From Arthrobacter sp. ok362 (GTDB taxonomy: Bacteria > Actinomycetota > Actinomycetes > Actinomycetales > Micrococcaceae): DNA of 64,000 nt. The position numbers were made by a program, and so were the translations under genes. The notes beneath the pieces are model-generated. The model ran no database searches. It was not told the origin of the DNA and saw only the letters and a list, made by a program, of their open reading frames with translations. The stretch spans positions 167,584 to 231,583 of the forward strand of contig NZ_FNGC01000010.1 in the NCBI RefSeq assembly GCF_900102785.1. The letters are read 5' to 3'. Below are positions 1 through 7,900 of the stretch, piece by piece (position 1 is the first letter of the stretch; the number at the start of each line of letters is the position of its first letter).

Positions 1-14
1 GGTCGGCGGGGTTG

Positions 15-551
15 CTAGCGGACCAGATACTGCTTGCCGGACTTTGTGGAGCTGTGGCCGGACTTCTTGCCGGTGACGCTGACGGCGACCTTCTTGCCCT
101 TGTCGGCTGGCCGGACCTTGTAGGTGGCGGCCGTGGCGCCGGAGATGGTGGCACCGTTCCTTGTCCAGCGGTACTTCAGCGTGGTGCCCTTGGCCCACCC
201 GGACTGGTCCGCTTTCAGGACGGCGCCGACTTTCGTGAACGGTGCTGGGGCTGGCGGCGCACTCTTAGGCGGAGCGTAGTTCTTCGGCGGGTTGAAGGCC
301 GGCGGTGCGTCATAGACCGGTCCCGTGGAGGTTCCGGAGGGGGCGTGCGGCTTGCCGCCTCCGTTGTAGACGATGTTGCCCCCGGTGCCGCCGCCGCTGG
401 CGTTCGGCATGCAGTCGGTGACGCTGCCCATGCTGATGACGTGCTGGCCGGCCGGGCAGGGGAATGCACTGGCCGGGCCAGCGCCGATCGCCAAGCCGCC
501 CAGCGCGACGGCTCCGGCGGCGGCGAGAGTGGTCAGGGTCTTGCGGGTCAT
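15..551 (-). CDS. Secreted protein with one C-terminal Ig-like repeat
   Basis: The 178-residue product has a clear Sec signal peptide: basic start (MTRK), a hydrophobic Ala/Gly-rich stretch to about residue 29, and an ASA cleavage site. The next 90 residues are rich in Gly, Pro and Ala with two Cys near the start (FPCPAG, DCMP), as in a flexible stalk. The last 55 residues carry one repeat of the type YRWTRNG..ISGAT..YKV, the same Ig-like unit found four times in the protein at 6393-7649. An AAAGGAG ribosome-binding site lies 5 bases before the ATG. The substrate is unknown; a surface or secreted adhesion or binding role is only an inference. It ends 14 bases from the window edge with a TAG stop, so the gene is complete. 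Confidence 0.75.
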   Translation of the reverse strand: MTRKTLTTLAAAGAVALGGLAIGAGPASAFPCPAGQHVISMGSVTDCMPNASGGGTGGNIVYNGGGKPHAPSGTSTGPVYDAPPAFNPPKNYAPPKSAPPAPAPFTKVGAVLKADQSGWAKGTTLKYRWTRNGATISGATAATYKVRPADKGKKVAVSVTGKKSGHSSTKSGKQYLVR

Positions 552-695
552 AGTGCTCCTTTGGCGGGCAACGGCGGTCTAAGAGTCATTATCGGTTGGA
601 AGCTCTCACTTGTAATGTGTGCGGCCTCGCCTGTTTCCGCCGGGCGGTGATGGCATCCGGTGGGGAGGCCGAGGTGGACGTGCTTTGCTGGAGTT

Positions 696-965
696 CTAAC
701 TGTGCGTGGGCGGGAGGACCTGGCGGACGTTTTCGCGCTTGTAGGTGACCGGGTCGCCGAAGACGGCGAAGTCCCCGAACGGGTTGTCGGCCATGGTCGC
801 CTGGATGGTCTCGCCATCGTCTGAGGTGACCTTCGTCCAGTTACCCTCGCCGTTGGTCACGACCTTGGCGAAGGAGCCCGGCAGGAAGCGTTCCGGCCAG
901 TCGGCCGGTTCCTCACCGGTAGTGATTACGAAGTATTCCGGGCCCAGCATGGTGTCTTTGCCCAT
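696..965 (-). CDS. Small hypothetical protein
   Basis: An 89-residue soluble protein with no signal peptide or membrane segment. I do not recognise a family. Codon use fits a real gene (third positions mostly G or C), and the amino-acid composition is balanced and acidic. No strong ribosome-binding site precedes the ATG; a second ATG lies five codons further in (MLGPEYF). It sits alone between two secreted-protein genes on the same strand. Confidence 0.5.
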   Translation of the reverse strand: MGKDTMLGPEYFVITTGEEPADWPERFLPGSFAKVVTNGEGNWTKVTSDDGETIQATMADNPFGDFAVFGDPVTYKRENVRQVLPPTHS

Positions 966-1013
966 GGACTATATGTGTGCGGACAGGGCTCCGCCGGTCC
1001 CCGCGACCATAGC

Positions 1014-2228
1014 TCAGAAGCGGTAAGACCAGGTGGACGTCCCGGTGAGCCGGTACGCGGACGAGGCGGCCTTCGCGGTGAAGTTCACCGTCTTGCCGTT
1101 GGCGGCCTTGTAGGTCCCGGCCGGCACCGGCTTCCCGTTCACGAAGTAGGCGACTCCGGTCTGTTTCGGGATGGTGTACCGGTTGGTGGTGCTGTTCATG
1201 GCCGGCTTTGCCGCGGTCACGGCCTTGCGGAAGTCGATGCTCCAGCTCGACGTGCCGGTCAGAATGTGGCCGGGGGCTGCCTCGGCCGTGATGGTGATCC
1301 TGGTGCTGCGGGAATAGGTGCCGGGCGGCTTCACGGCACCGTTGACGAGGTAGGTGACACTGCTGGTGGCTGGGATCGTGTAGGTGCCCTTGGCCTGGCT
1401 GAATTTCGGGGCGGCGGCGGTCACGGCTAGGGACGAGAGGTCATAGGTCCACGCCGTCAGGGTATGGCCGCCGGCCGCTGTTTTGACGTCGATGGTAACC
1501 ACGATGCTGCGGAACGGGTAGGTGCCGGCGGCCTTCACCGCGCCATTAACCAGGTAGATGACCCCGGTCTTGGCCGGGATCGTGTAGGTCAACTTTTCCC
1601 AGTCGACCGTCGGGTCGAGGGCAGCCGGGGTGCCCGAGGTAGCCCGGAGCGCAGGGCGGCCGTTGAAGTAGTCGCGGGGGCTGTTGTATGACCCCGGCGG
1701 GACAGTCCCCGCCGGATAGCCGAAGTGGTTCGCGGTTGCGTAGGTGCCCCTGGAGCCAGTGCTGATGCCGATGCCCATGAAGGTGGCGTCTGGCTGTGAC
1801 ATGTTCGCGTTGTGTCCGGGCGAACTGATCCATCCGTTGACGAGGTCCTGGCCGGCCGTATAGCCGAGGGCGATGTTTTCGGATGCCGAGAAGTATCCGG
1901 CTGGTGCACCCGTAACGTAGTCGCTGTTGTGCTCAAAGCGTCCTGTCGTCGCCATCTTGTTGCTCCACTTTTGCGAGATGGTGGAGATTCTGACGTTGAA
2001 CTTCAAGGGCATCAGGTGTTTGGTTGCCCGAAACCTGTTGATCGCGTCGAAGGTATCGATGATCATTTGCCGCTTGCTTGCCGGGAAGAGGTCCAGGGAT
2101 TCCACCGACGCGGATTGTGTGGCGACCGGCACCGGCGGCGCCGCGGGCGCCGCAGACGCTCCACAGATCGGGCCGGCCACCAGTGCAGCCGTGAGCAGGG
2201 TAGCCCCCAGCGTTATGCTGATTTTCAA
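1014..2228 (-). CDS. Secreted CAP-domain (SCP/PR-1) protein with three C-terminal repeats
   Basis: I start this gene at a TTG at 2226-2228 because a strong GGGGGA site lies just upstream. A GTG nine codons earlier (2255) would put a polar stretch in front of the signal peptide. The roughly 404-residue product opens with a signal peptide ending near GASA. A CAP domain follows, recognisable by the ENIALGY and PGHNANM motifs. Three repeats of about 60 residues fill the C-terminal half, each beginning YTIP and containing LVNG/FVNG and AGTY/PGTY. CAP proteins are extracellular; bacterial members bind lipids or are of unknown function. The repeats are probably wall- or ligand-binding modules, but I do not recognise the repeat family. 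Confidence 0.8.
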   Translation of the reverse strand: MKISITLGATLLTAALVAGPICGASAAPAAPPVPVATQSASVESLDLFPASKRQMIIDTFDAINRFRATKHLMPLKFNVRISTISQKWSNKMATTGRFEHNSDYVTGAPAGYFSASENIALGYTAGQDLVNGWISSPGHNANMSQPDATFMGIGISTGSRGTYATANHFGYPAGTVPPGSYNSPRDYFNGRPALRATSGTPAALDPTVDWEKLTYTIPAKTGVIYLVNGAVKAAGTYPFRSIVVTIDVKTAAGGHTLTAWTYDLSSLAVTAAAPKFSQAKGTYTIPATSSVTYLVNGAVKPPGTYSRSTRITITAEAAPGHILTGTSSWSIDFRKAVTAAKPAMNSTTNRYTIPKQTGVAYFVNGKPVPAGTYKAANGKTVNFTAKAASSAYRLTGTSTWSYRF

Positions 2229-2689
2229 TTGTCCCCCAAAGAAGTTGTCGGACACGGAGAAGCCTGCGTCCAGGATGGATACTACGTTGCCGCAGGTCAG
2301 GGCAGGAAGCCTGCCCGCCTCGTGTCATGCGCAGGCCGGGCAAACCAGTGCACGAATCCAGTGGTCTCCGCACGTATCACCAGTTCGCCATCTCGATTCC
2401 CCTGGGCGCCGCGCTGGGTGTTTTCATCCGCCGGCGGCCGCCTGCTGGCTAGTTCTGCGGAAGACCTGGGCCGCCGCTGTCCTCCCGCCGGGCCCGGAGC
2501 ACAGTCCAGACGCCGCTTCGGCGAACTCTTCAGCGCAAGTTCCGCGCACGGACCGGGCCTCCACGAAGCCGCCGTGAGCTTCCGAACTGCCGTAGCAATC
2601 GGTGCAACAAGGCTCCCGCCGCGGAGGTCGGCTAACCTCTGAGAGGCCCCGTGTTTGTCCGGGGCACACTGAACACTACTGGGGGAACC
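2229..2689. other. Intergenic region with two small hairpins, no gene seen
   Basis: This 461-base gap separates the divergent CAP-protein and lipoprotein genes. I see no convincing coding sequence. Close to the lipoprotein gene are two inverted repeats: GAGGT..ACCTC at 2624-2639 and GCCCCG..CGGGGC at 2646-2665, both in the likely 5' leader. They could shape translation or stop antisense transcription; neither is followed by a T-run. Confidence 0.4.
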
Positions 2690-3085
2690 ATGAAGAAGAT
2701 CTTTGCCGCTGTGTCGCTCTCAACCCTGGCGGCAGTGCTGGTCGCAGGGTGCGCCGGCTCACTGAAGGCCGAGACGCCAGCCGCCTCGACAGCGGCGGCA
2801 TCATCGGCGGCCGCGGCCCCTGTCAGCCAGATCCCGAAGCCGGATGCTGCCCAGGCCTCGAGCCTGCGCGCCGAGCTCGCGAAGGTCAACCCGCTGCTGG
2901 ACAACGACAAGGCCGTCGACAACTCCCGCAACCAGTGCACCAGCATCCTGGGCGGATCCCCGGCTGACAAGCTCGTCACCGCGGCGAAAACCCGTTTCGC
3001 CGGCGGCCAGGTGAAATCGGTATCCGACGCCGAAGCGCAGCAGATCATCGAGGTCATCAAGGCGAACGGCTTCTGTAAGGCCTGA
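2690..3085 (+). CDS. Small lipoprotein
   Basis: The ATG at 2690 follows a GGGGGA site by four bases; an in-frame GTG 13 codons upstream has no such site. The 131-residue product starts with MKK, a hydrophobic core and a lipobox LVAGC with the modified Cys at residue 21. An Ala/Ser-rich linker follows. The mature domain has two Cys (NQCTS and the final GFCK), which may form a disulfide. The small, Cys-paired shape recalls DUF732-type actinobacterial lipoproteins, but I cannot confirm this. It is exported and membrane-anchored; function unknown. Only two bases separate it from the next longer reading frame. Confidence 0.75.
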   Translation: MKKIFAAVSLSTLAAVLVAGCAGSLKAETPAASTAAASSAAAAPVSQIPKPDAAQASSLRAELAKVNPLLDNDKAVDNSRNQCTSILGGSPADKLVTAAKTRFAGGQVKSVSDAEAQQIIEVIKANGFCKA

Positions 3086-3132
3086 TCGTGAACGATAGAG
3101 GGCCGACCGGCCGGATTGAGAGAAGGCAGCAA

Positions 3133-3975
3133 ATGGACAACGACATATCGGGCGGTCTGAGCCTCGGAAATCTCTTCCAGGCGGCCGGCGTTGCACCAGA
3201 GGACGTGCAGGTTATCCGGCACACGCTCAAACCGGATGGGCTGAAAACGCGGGCGGATGCGATGGGGCCCAGCCTCCTGCCGTACGTGCGGGAACAAGGC
3301 ATCCGCAACAGCAAGCTGCCCGCGACTCCTCCCAGGATCTGGCTGAACTTCCTCGCCACTACCGGGCGGCGCGCCAGGTTCCTTACCGCACACGAGAACC
3401 ATGGCGAAGTCCTTGCAGAGCGCACGGACCTTCGCCGCTACTTCGACCTGCGGCCCTCACCTGTGTTCGCTGCCCTGGAGGACCGCCTGGTTATTGAGTG
3501 GACGAACGACCCGGTGAACTGGGCCAAGACAGGAGACCAGGCGACCTCCATGACTGTTGTCGAGATCGCCGACCCGGCCAGCGTGCCGTTCCCCGGCTTC
3601 GACTCGCTCATTGTCAGCTACGACGAGCTCCAGGCCGTCATCTCGGATGACCGCTACGTGCAATGGCAGACCGCCCTCAGGTCCGTCCAAGGCATCTACC
3701 TCATCGCCGACACCAGCACCGGCAAGTTGTATGTGGGGAAAGCCGACGGCGCCGAACGCTTCTTGGGCCGCTGGAGCGAGTACGCAAGGAACGGCCACGG
3801 CGGCAACGTCGCCCTCCGGGAGCTGGCCGCCGCCGACGCCCGGCACCGGCAGCACTTCCAGTTCAGCATCCTGCAGGTCTTCTCACCGAGCGCGCCGGCC
3901 GCCCAAGTGGATGCAGCCGAAGCCCACTTCAAGCGGGCTCTCCTCACGCGGCAGTTCGGCATGAACCTGAATTAG
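3133..3975 (+). CDS. GIY-YIG nuclease-domain protein
   Basis: I chose the ATG at 3133 (GAGAAGG site upstream) over a GTG at 3088. The 280-residue product has about 185 N-terminal residues of unrecognised sequence, probably a recognition domain. A C-terminal GIY-YIG core follows: GIY at residues 187-189, YVG at 200-202 and a conserved Arg in the following helix (FLGRW). GIY-YIG enzymes cut DNA by a single-metal mechanism in repair, restriction or mobile elements. The N-terminal domain does not look like UvrC or a homing endonuclease, so the target is unknown. It follows the lipoprotein gene on the same strand. A second GIY-YIG-like gene lies at 14022-14546 in the same accessory region. Confidence 0.75.
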   Translation: MDNDISGGLSLGNLFQAAGVAPEDVQVIRHTLKPDGLKTRADAMGPSLLPYVREQGIRNSKLPATPPRIWLNFLATTGRRARFLTAHENHGEVLAERTDLRRYFDLRPSPVFAALEDRLVIEWTNDPVNWAKTGDQATSMTVVEIADPASVPFPGFDSLIVSYDELQAVISDDRYVQWQTALRSVQGIYLIADTSTGKLYVGKADGAERFLGRWSEYARNGHGGNVALRELAAADARHRQHFQFSILQVFSPSAPAAQVDAAEAHFKRALLTRQFGMNLN

Positions 3976-4066
3976 CGGCGTTCACAGGGCCCGCCTACAA
4001 GTAGCGTTAGATCTCTGGTTGCCTCGGAGTAGACTCGGCCGAAACGCGGGAGTTTGGAGGAACGGC

Positions 4067-4351
4067 ATGTCAGCAGCGGCTCTACCGGTGGCGGACGGGT
4101 TCAACAGGATGGCTATCGTGTCGGCGGCCTGTGCGGTCGTGGCGGTGGCCGCCTTCCTTTTGGCGGGCGTCTCGGTCGTGGCTGTGTTCGCTGTTGGCGC
4201 CGGACATGTCGCGGTCAGCCAGATCAAAGAGAGAGGAGGCCGCGGGCTCCAAGTCGCCGCGGTTTCGCTTGCAGTGGGCTACCTCATCGCCGTGTTCGCT
4301 ATTCTCTTCCTGATCCTCTCTCTGACCGGCCTCCTGCACATGGGGTCTTAG
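4067..4351 (+). CDS. DUF4190-type small membrane protein
   Basis: The 94-residue product has two predicted membrane segments: roughly residues 14-44 (long, possibly two short helices) and 64-88. They are separated by a short loop containing GHVAVSQIKERG, a sequence typical of DUF4190 proteins, where a conserved Gly-His-Ile/Val-Ala segment joins the helices. An upstream TTTGGAGGA ribosome-binding site supports the ATG at 4067. Function in the family is unknown. Confidence 0.75.
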   Translation: MSAAALPVADGFNRMAIVSAACAVVAVAAFLLAGVSVVAVFAVGAGHVAVSQIKERGGRGLQVAAVSLAVGYLIAVFAILFLILSLTGLLHMGS

Positions 4352-4384
4352 ACAGGAGCCAGGCGTGCAGCCGATCATCCTTCT

Positions 4385-4424
4385 CGACATCGACATCGAC
4401 ATCGACATCGACATCGACATCGAC
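4385..4424. repeat. Hexanucleotide tandem repeat (CGACAT)
   Basis: Six full copies plus four bases of the unit CGACAT lie about 30 bases after the stop of the DUF4190 gene. All copies are identical. No reading frame through it looks like a real gene, although the reverse strand would read alternating Val-Asp. Perfect copies suggest recent expansion or length variation by slippage. Confidence 0.9.
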
Positions 4425-4462
4425 TGGGTCTGAGGCGCGAGGTGGCGGGCCGATAAGTGGGC

Positions 4463-4535
4463 CTAGCGGGCAGCTTCCAGCTTGGCGAGACGCTCCGCGA
4501 TCCGGCTCCCGCTCCGCAGTGCCTTCGGGCATGTG
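4463..4535 (-). pseudogene. Duplicated 3'-end fragment of the gene at 4902-5333
   Basis: On the minus strand this stretch reads CPKALRSGSRIAERLAKLEA and then a TAG stop at 4463-4465. The neighbouring gene at 4902-5333 ends CPKAHRSGSRIAERLAKLEA plus Ser-Lys. The DNA matches closely over about 70 bases and then stops matching. It is therefore the last 25 or so codons of a paralog whose 5' part is lost; the upstream sequence is replaced by the start region of the gene at 4589. Confidence 0.7.
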
Positions 4536-4588
4536 GCCACCGCTGCGACTGTACTGGGCGGATTCACCGGGGCCGGTAAACTTTGGAC

Positions 4589-4885
4589 ATGGTCTTGTCA
4601 ATCCCGCGTCCAGCATGGCACAGAGATCTGGCGGCAAGGGCCCGGGCAATCGGTTTTGGCTCTCTCCGGATCCAAGAAAATCCCAACGGGACGGTCTTCT
4701 ACGACGGCACGCCGGGCCTGCTCCGAGCGTTTAGCGAGCACGCATTCGCAGTCCTTGAGCGCGAAGCCTCACTTCCTGCACCATTGCGGCTGATCCATCA
4801 GCCCGGGATGGAGGGCGACGAGCTATTTCGGGAAGACCCGCAGGGCGGGATGATTGTGCCGAAGGTTCAGGCTAAGCGCAGCTGA
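4589..4885 (+). CDS. Hypothetical protein
   Basis: A 98-residue soluble protein with no recognised domain. A TTG two codons upstream is the alternative start. Codon use is acceptable and the sequence is complex (RARAIGFGSLRIQE, HAFAVLEREASLP), so a real gene is likely. Its 3' end lies 16 bases from the end of the convergent gene at 4902-5333. Confidence 0.5.
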   Translation: MVLSIPRPAWHRDLAARARAIGFGSLRIQENPNGTVFYDGTPGLLRAFSEHAFAVLEREASLPAPLRLIHQPGMEGDELFREDPQGGMIVPKVQAKRS

Positions 4886-4901
4886 AGGGCCGACGGTGGC
4901 C

Positions 4902-5333
4902 TCACTTCGATGCTTCCAGTTTGGCGAGACGCTCTGCGATCCGGCTCCCGCTCCGGTGTGCCTTCGGGCATTTGGCCAGCCACCCTTTCAGCACCGCGAT
5001 CTCCTCATCCTTCTGGGAGAGCTTCCGGTGGACGATGGCTGCCTGCTCGGTGTACCAGGGAGCGGGCTCGCGGCCTCCGGCGTCTCCTTCGGCGGCTTCG
5101 GCCTTGTAACAGAGGACGAGAGCTTCATCGAACTGGCCCTCACGCTTCAATTGCTTGATCGGTTCAACGAGCTCAAGATAGTGGACACCGTCAACCATGC
5201 CGCGCTTGAACTGCGCCGCCCGCGACCCGCCGCTGGCCAAGGCATCCTGAACCATCCCGCTCCGTTCCCGGTGGACTCGTTGGCACGCTCGGCCGTCGTT
5301 AGTGCCGGCGGGTTGTCCTCCGTGTGATCCCAT
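4902..5333 (-). CDS. Hypothetical helical (TPR-like) protein
   Basis: The conserved part starts near GVHYLELVEPIKQLKREG and continues with two or three amphipathic helices (QFDEALVLCYKA, WYTEQAAIVHRKL, EEIAVLKGWLAKCP), the alternation expected of tetratricopeptide-like repeats. The 143-residue frame opens with about 45 residues of weak, low-complexity sequence. The true start may be one of the inner Met/Val codons (for example MVQDAL or MVDGV), or the gene may have lost its original N-terminus. A copy of its last 25 codons lies at 4463-4535. Probable role: protein-protein contacts; no function assigned. Confidence 0.6.
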   Translation of the reverse strand: MGSHGGQPAGTNDGRACQRVHRERSGMVQDALASGGSRAAQFKRGMVDGVHYLELVEPIKQLKREGQFDEALVLCYKAEAAEGDAGGREPAPWYTEQAAIVHRKLSQKDEEIAVLKGWLAKCPKAHRSGSRIAERLAKLEASK

Positions 5334-5492
5334 TCCGGCTGTCCCTCGCCGAGTCAGACGAAGGCCTTTGCCTTCAGTTTCGCCTCACGCAGGACGTGGA
5401 GTTGGTACGTGGCCGGTGCACTCGCGCCCCGCTTCAGTCCGGTGCCCCTGTTGGCCACGAGAAGCGTCAGCCCGCTGTACTACGGTGGGGCC

Positions 5493-5915
5493 ATGGAACC
5501 GGAGTTGAGCCTGCCAGAGTGGGAAGCTGACCTCAGATACGCCCTTGCGGCAGGCCCGGGCGCGTGGCCCCTTGTTACGGTAGCGAATTGCAGCTCACCT
5601 ACAGCCAGCTCTGAAGTCATCGCGGTCGCTCGGAGGGTGGTCGATGCAAGGGGGCTCCCCATCATAGAACTCGACGCTCGAACGGTGGCCGCTGACCCGG
5701 ATCTCCTACCTTCAGATTCCGGTTTCGTCATACTTCACGATGTTGTATCGCACCGGGTCGAAGTATCCGTCCTGCTTGGAGCATTCCAGCACCTGCTTCA
5801 AAGGGGCCTGCTCGTGGGGTTACTCGTCGTCGGATCCCCGGCCGGCATCAAGGCTTTGAGGCGTGAGACTTCTCTCGGGCTTCTAAATCGCGCCGAAGTT
5901 CTGAACCTGAGCTAA
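5493..5915 (+). CDS. AAA-ATPase-like protein lacking a recognisable P-loop
   Basis: The 140-residue product resembles a shortened piece of the ATP-binding proteins common on actinobacterial mobile DNA. The segment SGFVILHDVV recalls a Walker B strand. The segment LLGAFQHLLQRGLLVGLLVVGSPAGI, ending in LLNRAEVLNLS, recalls the sensor strand and following helix. At the place where a P-loop would be expected the sequence is VANCSSPTASSE, with no GxxGxGK. It may be a degenerate or regulatory derivative. The family call is an inference. Its TAA overlaps the stop of the convergent pseudogene at 5912-6295. Confidence 0.5.
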   Translation: MEPELSLPEWEADLRYALAAGPGAWPLVTVANCSSPTASSEVIAVARRVVDARGLPIIELDARTVAADPDLLPSDSGFVILHDVVSHRVEVSVLLGAFQHLLQRGLLVGLLVVGSPAGIKALRRETSLGLLNRAEVLNLS

Positions 5916-6295
5916 CGGGCGTACACCTCGAGTCTCTGGATGAGCCGATCTTGCCATGCCAATAGGTCCGCGGGTCGCCGGCCGCCGGCATCGGGTAGGG
6001 GGAGTGGCCATCCAGGCAGAGAAGACGTTGTGGGGGACCTGCAGCTCGAGCGCTTTTTCGAACAGGGCCAGCACGGTCGGGCTCAGGATGCCGTCGACGA
6101 TCTGGAAGCCAGGGAAGAGGGTGTCATCCCCGGTGAAGATCCGGACGCCCTGCTGGAGGAACGGTTCCGGGTTGTTGAAGAGGGTCTGGAATGCGCCTCG
6201 AACTCGTCCTGGGTCATCAGCCCGAACTCGGAACGGATCCGGTCCCAGACCTCGGCCCCGACGGCGGGCCAAGTGCGCGGTGCAGGTTTCACCAT
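5912..6295 (-). pseudogene. Frameshifted antitoxin-like (DUF2384/MbcA-type) gene
   Basis: Three reading frames must be joined to recover a sensible protein. Frame one begins MVKPAPRTWPAVG and contains DRIRSEFGLMTQDEFEA. Near 6195 it must switch to the frame with NNPEPFLQQ, LFPGFQIVDG and ALELQVPHNVFSAWMAT. At the run of five C on the coding strand (5998-6002 on the plus strand) it switches again to LPDAGGRRPADLLAWQ, ending EVYAR and TAG at 5912-5914. The pattern (helical start, 'FPGFQ' core, 'WM..P.......P.dll' end) resembles the C-terminal toxin-binding region of antitoxins that pair with RES toxins. The gene is broken. The family call is moderate; the frameshifts are seen directly. Confidence 0.55.
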
Positions 6296-6342
6296 CCGTA
6301 CAGTACGCCATGCGCCATGCGCCCTGCAGCCCGGACAGCGAA

Positions 6343-6385
6343 AAGGGGCCAATTGTGCAACAGGCTGCTGCACAGTTGGCCCCTT
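6343..6385 (-). terminator. Strong hairpin terminator after the Ig-repeat gene
   Basis: A 17-base-pair inverted repeat (left arm 6343-6359, right arm 6369-6385, one G-T pair) with a 9-base loop begins eight bases after the stop of the gene at 6393-7649. The stem reads AAGGGGCC..GGCCCCTT at its base. The A-A/T-T ends give it partial bidirectional character. No long T-run follows. Confidence 0.7.
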
Positions 6386-6392
6386 CGGTGGA

Positions 6393-7649
6393 TTAGCGGG
6401 GGACTACCGCGAAGCTGTACCTTTCCTCCGGGAAAAGCGTGTTAGGGACTGTCACCCTCGTGGCGACGGAGATCAGGGCTCCCTTATCGCCGGACGTGAG
6501 CTTGTAGGTCGCCTTGGTGGCACCGGCGATGGCCCTGTAGTTTCGAGTCCACACGAACACCGCCTTCGGGTCTTTCTTATACGTTGCGGTCAGGACCGAC
6601 CCAACGGTGGCCTTCCCGGCAATGGAGGGCACGGAGCCCGCGGCCGGCGCTGTCCTGATGGTTGAATTGAACGATTCGACCGCGACGATGGTGTCCGCAT
6701 AGCCCTTCAGGGACCCGGTGATCATCGCCGTGACCTTGCTGCCAACGTCGGCGGCCGTGAGCGTGTAGCTCGTACCGGTGGCCCCGGGGATCGCCGCTCC
6801 GTTGCGCAGCCACTGGATGCTGTTCTTGGCGCCGGCCTGCTTCCACACCGCGTTGGAAAGGATCAGGGGATAGCCGGCCTGCGCCAGCCCGATTGAGTAG
6901 GGGCCCCGTTTGGGATCCCGCGGATCGCTACCGATTGGCTGTGGTGAAATGGTGAGCTGCTTCAGCGTGGACGGCTTGACCGGCATTGCGTAGGAGCTGC
7001 CCACCACCTTGCCGCCGCTGACACCCTGGGCCCGCAGGACGATCAATGCGTTCAGGTCAGTCTTCGTCAGCTTGTAGCTCAGCGACGTCGCGCCCGGGAT
7101 CGTGCTGCCGTTGCGTAGCCACTGGTATTTCACGGTCACCGGGACGGTCATCGCCCAGGGCTCTTTTTGGGTTCCGCGCAGGATGTTCCCCACGGTGGCC
7201 GTGCCGGTGACGATCGGCGCCGGGGATGCGGAGGGTACAACGGGGCTGCTGTTGGAGGTCAGTGTGACGGACCTGCGGCCGGTTTCCGAGAAGGTGGCCC
7301 GGTAGCTGAGCTTCTTGCCCACATCGGCCGATCCGACTTTGTACACGTTCCCTGTAGCGCCGGGGATGGCCACGCCGTTGCGGAGCCACTGATAGCTCAC
7401 CTTGGTTGGGCCGTTCAAGCCGGAGTTGGAGCCGTAGCCGTGGCTAATACCGACCTGCCCGCCGACCTCGGGAAACCCCTGGAGTTCAACGTACGCTGGA
7501 GCGCTGGCCGCCGGCAGGGATGCTGCTTCGGTCGTGAGGCCCGGCTTCGCCGGCTGGGTGTCGGCGGCCTGAGCCGGAATGCCGACGGCTGAGACGGCCA
7601 GAGCGGCGAGCGTCCCGGCAACGCCGAGACGGATGATTCTTCTTTTCAA
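6393..7649 (-). CDS. Secreted protein with four Ig-like repeats
   Basis: Start is a TTG preceded by GGGGGAAAA. The 418-residue product begins MKRRIIRLG, followed by a hydrophobic core and an AQA cleavage site near residue 28. Four repeats of 80-90 residues follow, each built around (Y/F)QWLRNG or WTRNY, then IPGAT or IAGAT, Y.(V/L), and a D.G/D.N turn. Such repeats are common in secreted Micrococcales proteins, often attached to hydrolases. Here no catalytic domain is present, so it is made of binding modules only. It shares the repeat with the protein at 15-551. A strong hairpin terminator lies directly downstream. Confidence 0.8.
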   Translation of the reverse strand: MKRRIIRLGVAGTLAALAVSAVGIPAQAADTQPAKPGLTTEAASLPAASAPAYVELQGFPEVGGQVGISHGYGSNSGLNGPTKVSYQWLRNGVAIPGATGNVYKVGSADVGKKLSYRATFSETGRRSVTLTSNSSPVVPSASPAPIVTGTATVGNILRGTQKEPWAMTVPVTVKYQWLRNGSTIPGATSLSYKLTKTDLNALIVLRAQGVSGGKVVGSSYAMPVKPSTLKQLTISPQPIGSDPRDPKRGPYSIGLAQAGYPLILSNAVWKQAGAKNSIQWLRNGAAIPGATGTSYTLTAADVGSKVTAMITGSLKGYADTIVAVESFNSTIRTAPAAGSVPSIAGKATVGSVLTATYKKDPKAVFVWTRNYRAIAGATKATYKLTSGDKGALISVATRVTVPNTLFPEERYSFAVVPR

Positions 7650-7900
7650 TTTTCCCCCATGGACAAGTCCCCACCTGGAAGCGGCAGGGAGTTCATTTCC
7701 GAGGCTATACGGGAAGCATGAACCTTTTCAGCTGCAACACAGCGTCCCGCCGATAGTTCAGATCGAATAGGCCGGTTGGGGAGGGTTTTGGCACTGCCGT
7801 ACACATCAGGAGGTGTTGCACCGACAGGCGACAGCGCTGACGGGATACCTGCTCCTTGGGATGTATTCTCATTCTAAACACCGAAAATTTGGGGGACTAA

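Noticed and set aside
4299..4649. Minus-strand frame with (Val-Asp)n
   Set aside because: Arises from the hexanucleotide repeat; no coding features outside it.
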